A stretch of DNA of 17,727 bases from MWCM01 sp964558315 (GTDB lineage: Bacteria; Patescibacteriota; UBA1384; XYA2-FULL-43-10): positions 1-17,727 of the forward strand of contig CAZLCL010000016.1 in the NCBI GenBank assembly GCA_964558315.1, read 5' to 3'. The position numbers and the translations under genes were made by a program. A model generated the notes under the pieces. The model ran no database searches. It was given only the letters and a program-made list of their open reading frames with translations, and was not told where the DNA came from. Shown in pieces: positions 11,962 to 17,727 of this stretch. Position 1 is the stretch's first letter; each line of letters begins with the position of its first letter.

Positions 11962-13191
11962 TTAAGGCATAAACTGCTTTAAAAAGCCTTTGGCTTTCTC
12001 TAAAATTCCGGATACAGAACCGGAATCTAATTTATAAGAAGTTGCAGGCTTTTCTTTGCCCCATAACATCAAACCTACGCTTGTAGCATATACTGGATCA
12101 TCGAGCTTGTCAACTAAGCCGTTGGCCTCAATTAATGGAGTTCCAACCTGGGCTGGCAAACGTAAAGTTTCTTTGGAAAGCTCAACTATACCTTCTAGCT
12201 TGCATCCGCCTCCGGTTAAGATAATGCCAGCCGGTAGTGTGCCGTCCCTGTCTATCCCTTCCAGCCTTTGCCTGATTATTAATAATATCTCTTTTAATCT
12301 AGCTTCAATAATCTCTGAAATATATTTAATCGAGACTACCCCCTCTTCTCGCTTATCAATTGATTTAAGCTGAATTTCTTCTTTCTCGGATACTTTATCC
12401 GGCAAAGCGTAACCGTGTTTGGTTTTTAATATTTCAGCCATTTCGATAGAGGTTCTTAAACCGATAGCAATATCGTTAGTAATATGAGCCGAACCGATAG
12501 GTATAACACCGCAGTTTATTAAATCTCCCTCTTCAAAAACAGCATAAGAAGTAGAGGAAGCGCCAATATCTATTAATATTACTCCGATCTCCATTTGGCG
12601 TTTTGACAAAAGAATTTTGGTAGTGGCAAGTGGAGAAAAAATTATTTCAATCGGTGTAATTCCGGATTGTTCAACACAGCGCTGTAAATTTTTTATCGCG
12701 TTTGTAGAGGTCGAAATAACATGAGTATCAACCTCCAATCTAATCGCGCTCATGCCCAGTGGATCCTTAACAACATCTTGACCGTCAATTACAAAATTCA
12801 TAGGTATAGCATGAAGAATTTCACGATTAGGGCGATTGGGAATGGCCCTGGCGGCCTGTATTACTCTATCCACATCCTGATCGGATATCTCCCCATCGGC
12901 ACGAGATACAGCTATGACTCCTTTTGAGATCGTTGATTCAATATGGGTGCCATCTATACCGATTACGGCGTTTTTTAATGCAATACCACTCATTCGTTCG
13001 GCTTCTTCGAGTGAAGCCGAAATTGCAGATACGGTTTCTTCTACGTCAACAATAACACCCTTTCGCATGCCTTGATTTTGCGATTGCCCCAAACCGATAA
13101 TATCTATAACGCCATTATCAAATTTCCCCACACAAGTAATAACTTTTGTGCTACCTATATCCAAACCGACACTAATAAATTCCCTCGACAT
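11962..13191 (-). CDS. ftsA: Cell division protein FtsA
   Basis: An actin-like ATPase that ties FtsZ filaments to the membrane and recruits later division proteins. The 409-residue sequence shows VGLDIGSTKVITCVG (phosphate 1), the 1C (SHS2) region with GIDGTHIEST, VILIDIGASSTSYAVFEEGD (phosphate 2) and IILTGGGCKLEGI (adenosine motif). The C-terminus SGILEKAKGFLKQFMP is a classic amphipathic membrane-targeting helix. GGAGG lies upstream of the ATG with a rather long spacer (about 9). ftsZ follows. The neighbour upstream is dgkA, so the division pair is placed next to a lipid-carrier gene. A promoter is probable at 13243-13270. Confidence 0.96.
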   Translation of the reverse strand: MSREFISVGLDIGSTKVITCVGKFDNGVIDIIGLGQSQNQGMRKGVIVDVEETVSAISASLEEAERMSGIALKNAVIGIDGTHIESTISKGVIAVSRADGEISDQDVDRVIQAARAIPNRPNREILHAIPMNFVIDGQDVVKDPLGMSAIRLEVDTHVISTSTNAIKNLQRCVEQSGITPIEIIFSPLATTKILLSKRQMEIGVILIDIGASSTSYAVFEEGDLINCGVIPIGSAHITNDIAIGLRTSIEMAEILKTKHGYALPDKVSEKEEIQLKSIDKREEGVVSIKYISEIIEARLKEILLIIRQRLEGIDRDGTLPAGIILTGGGCKLEGIVELSKETLRLPAQVGTPLIEANGLVDKLDDPVYATSVGLMLWGKEKPATSYKLDSGSVSGILEKAKGFLKQFMP

Positions 13192-13242
13192 TAAAATCCG
13201 CCTCCATAAATGATCAATATATTTTTTATGCTATCAATAATG

Positions 13243-13270
13243 ATTTTAACACATCTTTTCTTAAAGTGAA
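13243..13270 (-). promoter_or_regulatory. Possible ftsA promoter
   Basis: Minus strand: TTCACT (13270-13265), 16-base spacer, TAAAAT (13248-13243) preceded by TGT (extended -10). It lies between dgkA and ftsA, so ftsAZ could be expressed independently of the rpsU operon. Confidence 0.4.
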
Positions 13271-13276
13271 AAGGGT

Positions 13277-13657
13277 TTATGCATTATTGAATAACTCTTT
13301 AATATGCGGAAGAAAAATTAAGAAAGCAACGACAACTGCAATTGATGCGGCAATAAGCACACTGCCTGCCATTCCATCTTTAATTTTTCTGATCTGCTCA
13401 TTATCTTTTTCATCTACCAAATTGCAAATATTTTCTATTGCTGTGTTGATTATCTCCATTGCAAATACCATAATTATGGCGATAAACAGAATAGCCGCCT
13501 CAATTCTAGTAACATCTAAAAGATAAGCTATAATACCCACAAGTATGGTTGCCGAAGCGTGTATCCTAGCATTTTGTTGATCTGTAAGCAAGTGAATAAC
13601 TCCGCGAAATGCGTAATGAAAGCTTCTGATCAATTTTTTTACATCAAGTTTTGACAT
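13277..13657 (-). CDS. dgkA: Diacylglycerol/undecaprenol kinase (DgkA family)
   Basis: A small integral-membrane kinase that phosphorylates undecaprenol (the Gram-positive type) or diacylglycerol, feeding the lipid carrier for cell-wall synthesis. The 126 residues give three hydrophobic helices (about 35-50, 52-72 and 97-115) after an amphipathic start (SFHYAFRGVIHLL). The signature EIINTAIENICNLVDE...KIKDGMAGSVLIAA holds the conserved Glu, Asn, Glu and Lys-Asp residues of the active site. AAGGT lies 7 bases before the ATG, inside the end of ybeY, and the two genes are only 2 bases apart. The ybeY-dgkA pairing is common in Firmicutes and supports the call. Confidence 0.93.
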   Translation of the reverse strand: MSKLDVKKLIRSFHYAFRGVIHLLTDQQNARIHASATILVGIIAYLLDVTRIEAAILFIAIIMVFAMEIINTAIENICNLVDEKDNEQIRKIKDGMAGSVLIAASIAVVVAFLIFLPHIKELFNNA

Positions 13658-13659
13658 AT

Positions 13660-14067
13660 TTATACCTTAGTGTTGTGATCAATTATTGTTGCGATATTTT
13701 GCCACATTGCAGGATCGTTTTCGTGGTCATAACCCAATAAATGCATTAGGCCATGCTCTACCAGCTCTAGAATTTCTTCACCTCTCTTTTTTGCCTCTGC
13801 GGGAGAAATTATTATGGTTCCTAACAATTTAAGCGGTGTAGCAATATTCGGTTGTGGAAAAGATAAAACATCTGTCGTTTTTGAGATATTTCGGTATTTA
13901 TAGTTAACTTTCTGCATTTCGGCGTCGCTTACAAGTTGGATCTCCAAAGCTGTATTAATACGATCAATTTCTAATTTATCTAATATAAATTTAACTTTAT
14001 TTTTAATGATATCTTTCTGTTCATTATCGAAACGGCCGATAAATTCAATATCAATATCAGTGCTCAT
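13660..14067 (-). CDS. ybeY: Endoribonuclease YbeY
   Basis: A zinc-dependent single-strand endoribonuclease needed for 16S rRNA 3' maturation and ribosome quality control. The protein of about 135 residues contains the invariant HGLMHLLGYDH (H-x3-H-x5-H zinc motif) near its C-terminus, and KTTDVLSFPQP in the middle, both typical. A TTG at 14073 would add two residues. The ATG at 14067 is preferred, with AGAG six bases upstream. The gene overlaps the end of the HD-protein gene and almost touches dgkA, so it is translationally coupled on both sides. Normal length for the family is about 150. Confidence 0.95.
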   Translation of the reverse strand: MSTDIDIEFIGRFDNEQKDIIKNKVKFILDKLEIDRINTALEIQLVSDAEMQKVNYKYRNISKTTDVLSFPQPNIATPLKLLGTIIISPAEAKKRGEEILELVEHGLMHLLGYDHENDPAMWQNIATIIDHNTKV

Positions 14068-14971
14068 ATTCAACTCTTTTATGGTATATACTAGACAAGG
14101 ACTCTTTAAGTGCCATTGAAACTTTTTTCAAATCTCCCGAAGACAAGCCACAATTAATCAATTGTTTTTCGTTAACTTTTTCCTCAATAATTGAATCAAC
14201 TATCTGAGCAATATCTTTTTTATCCGAGGGTTGTTTGGCTTTGGCGCTAGCTTCGACGCAATCTGCAAGCATAATTATTGCCGACTCCTTAGAGCTGGGC
14301 TTGGGGCCGGGATAAGCAAAATCACTTTTTTTAATTTTTAATCCCCTATCTTTAGCCTTTGCATAAAAATATAGCGCCTTAGAATCACCGTGATGCTCAG
14401 AAATTATCTCAATAATATCTTCCGGTAATTGGGAGTCTGTGGCTATTTTATTACCGCTGGCGACATGAGAAATAATTTTTTTAGCGTTGCTTCTAATCCA
14501 AAGTGCTGAAGCTTCTTCTTCAAGAAAATCAGTCTGTGACTGATTTTCTACGAATAATTTTGGTTCATTTAACTTTCCAATGTCATGGTAATAAGAGGCA
14601 ACCCTTACCAATAATGAATCTGCTTTAATAGCTCGTGCCGCGTGTTGGGCTAAGTTAGACACGTTAATGGAGTGGTGATAGGTGCCTGGAGCTTCGTTGG
14701 CAAGGCGCAAAAGTAATGGATTTGAAAGATTTTCTGCACGATGCATACGACGTAATGTAAACATAGCATCAGCGATTGTTGAGCTGGTTAGAGCATAGCC
14801 GTAAGTAATAAATGTAGCAAAGATTAGCGATAATATCGCCCAAAACAAAACTTTAATCATAAAAAGATTAGTAGAAATCGAGATAAAATAAGAGATAAAA
14901 TTAAAAAGTAAAAGAAACAGGGCTAAAATAAAAATAGAATAGTAAAAAAATTTTGTTTGAGCTTTTTTCAT
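14057..14971 (-). CDS. Truncated PgpH/YqfF-like membrane HD phosphohydrolase
   Basis: The 304-residue product matches the C-terminal part of the 7TM-HD family (PgpH in Listeria, YqfF), whose members hydrolyse cyclic di-AMP. Only two membrane helices remain (about 9-32 and 38-60). The soluble HD domain then follows: LLLRLANEAPGTYHHSINVS with His99 and His100, ASYYHDIGK with His129-Asp130, ISEHHGDS with His193-His194, and LADCVEASAK with Asp237. All metal ligands appear intact. Family members are usually about 700 residues, with an extracellular domain and seven helices; both are missing here. The order HD-ybeY-dgkA is the same as in Firmicutes. The start overlaps yqeY by ATGA. Cyclic di-AMP as substrate is inferred. 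Confidence 0.88.
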   Translation of the reverse strand: MKKAQTKFFYYSIFILALFLLLFNFISYFISISTNLFMIKVLFWAILSLIFATFITYGYALTSSTIADAMFTLRRMHRAENLSNPLLLRLANEAPGTYHHSINVSNLAQHAARAIKADSLLVRVASYYHDIGKLNEPKLFVENQSQTDFLEEEASALWIRSNAKKIISHVASGNKIATDSQLPEDIIEIISEHHGDSKALYFYAKAKDRGLKIKKSDFAYPGPKPSSKESAIIMLADCVEASAKAKQPSDKKDIAQIVDSIIEEKVNEKQLINCGLSSGDLKKVSMALKESLSSIYHKRVEYEH

Positions 14972-15426
14972 TTTTGTAAGAGTGTTCTAAGTATCTGAGA
15001 TACTTTATTGCCATCAGCCTTACCGGCAAATTGTGGCATCGCTATGCTCATGATTTTTCCAAATTCGCTAAGCTTAGCTTGGCCATTTTGATCAATTATC
15101 GTTTGGAGTATCTTAGAGATCTCATCTTCTGATAATTGCTGTGGAAGATATTTATTTAAAATACTAATTTCATCAATCTCTTTTTGGGCAAGATCTTGCC
15201 TACCTCCGGCTTGATATTGAGAGGAAGCATCTTGCCGCTGTTTTACCTCTTTGGAGATTACTTTTAAAATATCGTTAGTCTCAAGTTCATTTATCTCCAG
15301 CCTTTTTTCAATAGCAAAATTTTTTAAGGCGCTTTTTAGCATTCTTAAAACGGAGATAGCCGATTGATCTTTGCTTTTGTAAGCATCAATATATTCTCTA
15401 TCTATTTTTTGCAATATAGAGTTCAC
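14968..15426 (-). CDS. yqeY: GatB/YqeY domain protein
   Basis: A small cytoplasmic protein related to the tail domain of the tRNA amidotransferase GatB, which helps contact tRNA. The stand-alone function is not established. The 152 residues show the family's pattern: an N-terminal helical part (KSKDQSAISVLRMLKSALKN), EVKQRQDAS, then YLPQQLSEDEI in the C-terminal helical domain. The start codon is GTG, supported by a strong GGAGG four bases upstream. It lies 12 bases after rpsU and overlaps the next gene by ATGA. rpsU-yqeY is a widely conserved gene pair. Confidence 0.93.
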   Translation of the reverse strand: MNSILQKIDREYIDAYKSKDQSAISVLRMLKSALKNFAIEKRLEINELETNDILKVISKEVKQRQDASSQYQAGGRQDLAQKEIDEISILNKYLPQQLSEDEISKILQTIIDQNGQAKLSEFGKIMSIAMPQFAGKADGNKVSQILRTLLQK

Positions 15427-15438
15427 TTTACCTCCGAA

Positions 15439-15633
15439 TTAATAACCGCGCTTAATAGAAGCGATTGAATTTCTTCTTATGGCAGATTTGCGACGCAAGC
15501 CTCGATTAAGATCCTTTTCGTAGTATCTATTTTTTTTGGCGGTCGTCATAATACCGCTTTGCTGGACTTCCCTATTAAAGCGTCTTATTAATACCTCTGG
15601 ACGTTCGTCGCCTTTTTTATCTACTCTAATCAA
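15439..15633 (-). CDS. rpsU: Small ribosomal subunit protein bS21
   Basis: bS21 is a basic protein of the 30S subunit near the anti-Shine-Dalgarno end of 16S rRNA. With the preferred start the protein has 64 residues: MIRVDKKGDERPEVLIRRFN, then REVQQSGIM, YYEKDLNRGLRRKSA and a basic tail, all in register with E. coli bS21. A frame six codons longer begins at a TTG at 15651. I prefer the TTG at 15633, because AAGGTGGTGAT just before it matches AAGGAGGTGAT at all but one base and the extra residues do not fit the family. Both starts are TTG, so the N-terminus is not certain. It is the first gene of the rpsU-dgkA operon. Confidence 0.93.
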   Translation of the reverse strand: MIRVDKKGDERPEVLIRRFNREVQQSGIMTTAKKNRYYEKDLNRGLRRKSAIRRNSIASIKRGY

Positions 15634-15649
15634 ACTAATCACCACCTTC

Positions 15650-15670
15650 AAAAAAATGCTAAAAAAGCAT
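15650..15670 (-). terminator. Attenuator-like hairpin in the rpsU leader
   Basis: Minus-strand RNA: AUGCU, 5-6 U loop, AGCAU, then a run of seven U ending immediately before the Shine-Dalgarno of rpsU. The stem is short (5 bp), so it may only partly stop transcription, or it may be a chance AT-rich fold. Confidence 0.35.
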
Positions 15671-15692
15671 GTTAATTAAATATCTTTAGGTT

Positions 15693-15721
15693 ATTATAGC
15701 GATTTATACTGATTTTGGCAA
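15693..15721 (-). promoter_or_regulatory. Promoter of the rpsU-yqeY-HD-ybeY-dgkA operon
   Basis: Minus strand: TTGCCA (15721-15716, five of six matches), 17-base spacer, perfect TATAAT (15698-15693). Predicted start is near 15686, about 50 bases before the start codon. Confidence 0.78.
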
Positions 15722-15764
15722 GCAATTATTTACTCAAATCCGGAATTCTTTAAAAATACACGCC

Positions 15765-15799
15765 ATAGTGTGCTTACATCAAACTACCTCTAAAGGTGG
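15765..15799. repeat. Pair of imperfect palindromes in the HIT-rpsU gap
   Basis: CACGC-CATA-GTGTG and, ten bases on, ACTACCT-CTAA-AGGTGGT, each with one G-T pair. Their order and the CTAAAG centre recall the repeat family at 8869-9053 and 17701-17727, but the match is loose. The rest of 15652-15853 holds the rpsU leader and promoter; no terminator for the HIT gene is clear. Confidence 0.35.
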
Positions 15800-15853
15800 T
15801 CGAGAAGGTATGAGCTTTATTAAAAAAGTTTCGGTTTTAGGTATCGTTAGCAT

Positions 15854-16195
15854 CTAATTTATATCATTCAATTTACTACCTCCAAGAATATGAAGGTGCA
15901 AATGGTTAACTTGCATGCCGGAATCTTGACCACTGTTGATAACCAAGCGATAACCAGATCTGGCGATGTTTTTTTGTTCTGCAATAAGCTTAGCAACCTT
16001 AAATAGTTCCCCAACCATTAAAAAATCATCAGCTTTGAGTGTCGAGATGGCAGAATAATGTTTTTTGGGAATAACCAAAAAATGGACATCTGCTTTGGGA
16101 TTAACATCTTTAAAAACCATAAAATCATCATTTTCGTAAATAATTTCTGTCGGTATTGATTTATTAGCAATTTGACAAAAAATACATTTTTCCAT
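15854..16195 (-). CDS. HIT family nucleotide-binding hydrolase
   Basis: Histidine-triad proteins of this type hydrolyse adenosine 5'-phosphoramidates and related nucleotides in the cytoplasm. The 113 residues contain KCIFCQIANKSIPTEIIYEN (CxxC, commonly zinc-binding), FKDVNPKADVHFLVIPKKHY, NSGQDSGMQVNHLH and the triad HLHLHILGG (His98, His100, His102). Length and order are typical of the Hint/PKCI group. GGGGT lies before the ATG. It follows the SprT-like gene by 17 bases, so the two are probably one operon. The physiological substrate is unknown. Confidence 0.93.
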   Translation of the reverse strand: MEKCIFCQIANKSIPTEIIYENDDFMVFKDVNPKADVHFLVIPKKHYSAISTLKADDFLMVGELFKVAKLIAEQKNIARSGYRLVINSGQDSGMQVNHLHLHILGGSKLNDIN

Positions 16196-16212
16196 AATTA
16201 CCCCATTTAAAA

Positions 16213-16647
16213 TTAATTATTATTTAAATATTTTTGCCAATTATTTTTAAGCCACTTTTTCTCTTTTAAGTATATATCCCCCGCTCCGCGTTTAATCATC
16301 TCTTTTTTAACAATGCCCCCTGCGTGAGGAAAACGTGATAATTGAGGCAGAGGGGAGGAAAAGCCGTGAGCGTAGTGGCAGAGCTCGTGAATTATTGTGC
16401 CATCTACTACAAAATCTGGAATAGAGAAATTTTTAAAATGAGAGTTAATAGTGATTAAGGTATCAAACTTTCCTCTAACTCTGTCTAAAGCTAATTTTGT
16501 AGGAATTTTACTGATTTTCCCAAGTTGCCTTTTACCGGCTCGTCCAAATGTGATATAAAGATCATTTGGCACGCTTAAATCAACAAAATATTGCCGAACA
16601 AGCAGATTTAGTCTTTTCTCTAGCCATTTATTATTACGCACTTCCAT
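16213..16647 (-). CDS. SprT-like zinc metalloprotease
   Basis: The 144-residue protein has IIHELCHYAHG (His87, Glu88, His91), the HExxH zinc site. It is followed by FPHAGGIVKKEMIKRG, which offers a third ligand (His108) in the position found in SprT/Spartan-like domains. An N-terminal helical stretch and a beta-rich segment (LYITFGRAGKRQLGKIS...TLITINSHF) fit that fold. SprT-like enzymes include DNA-protein crosslink proteases, but bacterial single-domain members are mostly uncharacterised, so the substrate is not inferred. There is no signal peptide. An extended -10 ends six bases before the ATG, so the mRNA is probably leaderless. The HIT gene follows. Confidence 0.82.
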   Translation of the reverse strand: MEVRNNKWLEKRLNLLVRQYFVDLSVPNDLYITFGRAGKRQLGKISKIPTKLALDRVRGKFDTLITINSHFKNFSIPDFVVDGTIIHELCHYAHGFSSPLPQLSRFPHAGGIVKKEMIKRGAGDIYLKEKKWLKNNWQKYLNNN

Positions 16648-16653
16648 AGCTGA

Positions 16654-16662
16654 ATTATAGCA
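16654..16662 (-). promoter_or_regulatory. Extended -10 promoter of the SprT-like gene, leaderless type
   Basis: TGCTATAAT on the minus strand is a perfect extended -10. Six bases separate it from the ATG, which puts the predicted start on the A of ATG. No clear -35. Confidence 0.55.
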
Positions 16663-16687
16663 TAAAAATGCTTAAAACGGGCACAGC

Positions 16688-16712
16688 AAAAAAAATTTTG
16701 TAAAATGCAAAA
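16688..16712 (-). terminator. Possible weak terminator after the PRTase-like gene
   Basis: Minus-strand RNA: UUUUG, 7-base loop, CAAAA, then eight U (16695-16688). The stem is all A-U but for one pair. It lies 15 bases after the stop. Confidence 0.45.
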
Positions 16713-16726
16713 ATATTAAAAGCAAT

Positions 16727-17629
16727 TTATTCACTTTTAGGGGCGATTTTTGTTAAAACCTCTTCTCCAATTTTTCGCATCTCACCTCGTAATTCAGCAA
16801 TCTCAAGGGAATGAGCTTTCCTCTTCGCTGGTGGCAGTGCAGATGCAACTGCTCGATCAGACATTTTCTCAACACCTAAGGCGAGCCTATTTTTTCCTTG
16901 CCTGAAATTAAATCCAAGAGAGCCGGTTTTTCCTCTCATTTGCTCTGGAACAAACGGGTCCGCCATGCCGTAAATAACACCTAATTTGTCGGCTTCATCG
17001 GTGAGTCCACATAAAAGAGCGTAAAATTCTAAATTCTGGCCGAATACCGAAAATAATTCTTTTGCCGTTTCTCCATCATAAAAGTAGTCGTCTATTGCAA
17101 TAATTCTCGGGTTTTCTTTATTTATAGTATTTTTCAAAATGCTTTTTGCTCTATTGTCGATCGCACTCTTATATTGATATTGATCACGAACTAATGGCCT
17201 AACGAAATGCAATATTCTCTTTAGCATATCCTGAGTTTTTTTGTCTAGCTTATCGTTTTCTAAACGTTTTTCTAATATTTGGACTGTTTCAGAATAGACT
17301 TTGCCGACATCTTTATTGGGGCTGATAAAAAAATATTGCGGATAATTTCCATCTCTTTCTGCAAGATAATTAAATAGAGGGTTAAACAGATAGTATAAAG
17401 GTCTAGCGGATGTGTCGGGGAAAATGACAATGTCTGGGCTATCTCCTAAAGCGATAGTATTAGCTACGGTAGTAGCTGATTCCAACAGATATTTACGGTC
17501 AGTTTCTGTTAAAAAGCCTGATTGTTCGCTTGATTTTTTACAATCAATGCAATCGGAAGGAAAATTTCCGTGAGAACACATTCCAGAAAGTGAATCCTCG
17601 TTAGAGCTTGTTTCTTTGTGGCCATTCAT
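16727..17629 (-). CDS. Zinc-knuckle protein with a phosphoribosyltransferase-like domain
   Basis: I do not recognise a named family. The 300 residues begin with a Ser/Asp-rich tail and a compact MCSHGNFPSDCIDCKK (Cys18, His20, Cys27, Cys30), a CxHGx6CxxC zinc-knuckle-like pattern. From about 45 to 225 the chain resembles a type I phosphoribosyltransferase fold: DIVIFPDTSARPLYYLF could be the pyrophosphate loop, and PRIIAIDDYFYDGETAKELF (174-193) resembles the PRPP motif (two acidic residues, then a G-x-T turn). The insertion between them is Lys/Glu-rich and helical. The C-terminus is basic and helical. No purine or pyrimidine genes are near. It might instead regulate by binding nucleotides. 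The ATG has no Shine-Dalgarno. Confidence 0.6.
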   Translation of the reverse strand: MNGHKETSSNEDSLSGMCSHGNFPSDCIDCKKSSEQSGFLTETDRKYLLESATTVANTIALGDSPDIVIFPDTSARPLYYLFNPLFNYLAERDGNYPQYFFISPNKDVGKVYSETVQILEKRLENDKLDKKTQDMLKRILHFVRPLVRDQYQYKSAIDNRAKSILKNTINKENPRIIAIDDYFYDGETAKELFSVFGQNLEFYALLCGLTDEADKLGVIYGMADPFVPEQMRGKTGSLGFNFRQGKNRLALGVEKMSDRAVASALPPAKRKAHSLEIAELRGEMRKIGEEVLTKIAPKSE

Positions 17630-17670
17630 ATATTTGATATTTAATAATTGATTTTTAAAGGCGCACTATT

Positions 17671-17698
17671 ATTTTATCACTATTATTAAATCGGACAA
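17671..17698 (-). promoter_or_regulatory. Possible promoter of the PRTase-like gene
   Basis: Minus strand: TTGTCC (17698-17693), 16-base spacer, TAAAAT (17676-17671) preceded by TGA (extended -10). A 12-bp perfect palindrome, CAACAATTGTTG (17696-17707), overlaps the -35. Confidence 0.4.
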
Positions 17699-17700
17699 CA

Positions 17701-17727
17701 ATTGTTGAAAATCACGCTAAAGCGTGG
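17701..17727. repeat. Diverged copy of the palindromic repeat, cut by the window edge
   Basis: ATTGTTGAAAATCACG aligns with ATTGTTGAGATCACG of the 54-bp units, and the hairpin CACGCT-AA-AGCGTG (17713-17726) replaces CACGAT-TT-ATCGTG with a compensated base-pair change. Confidence 0.7.

Noticed and set aside
15810..15857. 15-codon plus-strand frame with a GAGAAGGT before its ATG
   Set aside because: Too short, the only plus-strand candidate in the window, overlaps the end of the HIT gene, and has no supporting context.
17696..17707. 12-bp palindrome CAACAATTGTTG as an operator
   Set aside because: Half of it (ATTGTTG) is part of the dispersed repeat, so the symmetry may be accidental; no regulator is adjacent.
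1..17727. UGA recoded as glycine, as in some CPR lineages
   Set aside because: Several full-length conserved genes end at TGA at the expected place and no in-frame TGA interrupts any gene.

Overview
The window looks like part of a small, AT-rich bacterial genome of the Candidate Phyla Radiation (Patescibacteria) type. This is inferred from the very low GC of most genes, tight packing with 4-17 nt overlaps, short versions of otherwise long proteins (a reduced 7TM-HD protein, a minimal SecD), and a mix of Shine-Dalgarno and apparently leaderless starts. TGA is used as an ordinary stop (for example rluD and yqeY), so recoding of UGA as glycine is excluded. Every gene I can support lies on the minus strand. 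I cannot name the lineage more precisely.

Read in the direction of transcription (high to low coordinates), the window begins at 17727 with a piece of a palindromic repeat, then a zinc-knuckle/phosphoribosyltransferase-like protein. A SprT-like metalloprotease and a HIT protein follow. Next comes a tight ribosome/envelope operon, rpsU - yqeY - truncated PgpH-like HD protein - ybeY - dgkA, driven by a near-consensus promoter. It is followed by the division pair ftsA - ftsZ, which ends in a strong terminator. nrdR follows, with its own consensus promoter flanked by two NrdR-box-like sites exactly 32 bp apart, and then a thioredoxin gene.

The middle (about 8.8-9.8 kb) is the accessory part. It holds a 100-N scaffold gap. 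On its left is an array of covarying palindromic repeats. On its right is a GC-rich segment with a near-consensus promoter, a roughly 180-nt leader that folds into a three-way junction with a sequesterable, perfect Shine-Dalgarno, and the start of a small membrane protein cut off by the gap. Low-complexity and direct repeats follow.

Below 8.8 kb are a UvrD-type helicase fused to an Fe-S RecB/Cas4-like nuclease, a DedA membrane protein, rmuC overlapping an RluD-type pseudouridine synthase gene, a ribbon-helix-helix/degenerate nucleotidyltransferase fusion with a textbook operator over its promoter, and the secD-secF protein-export pair. The first 73 bases hold the start of one more membrane protein.

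The strongest candidates for something undescribed are (1) the structured leader plus small membrane ORF at 9167-9502, (2) the covarying palindromic repeat family, and (3) the apparently autoregulated RHH-nucleotidyltransferase fusion. The twin NrdR boxes and the recurrent leaderless promoters are well-supported regulatory observations.
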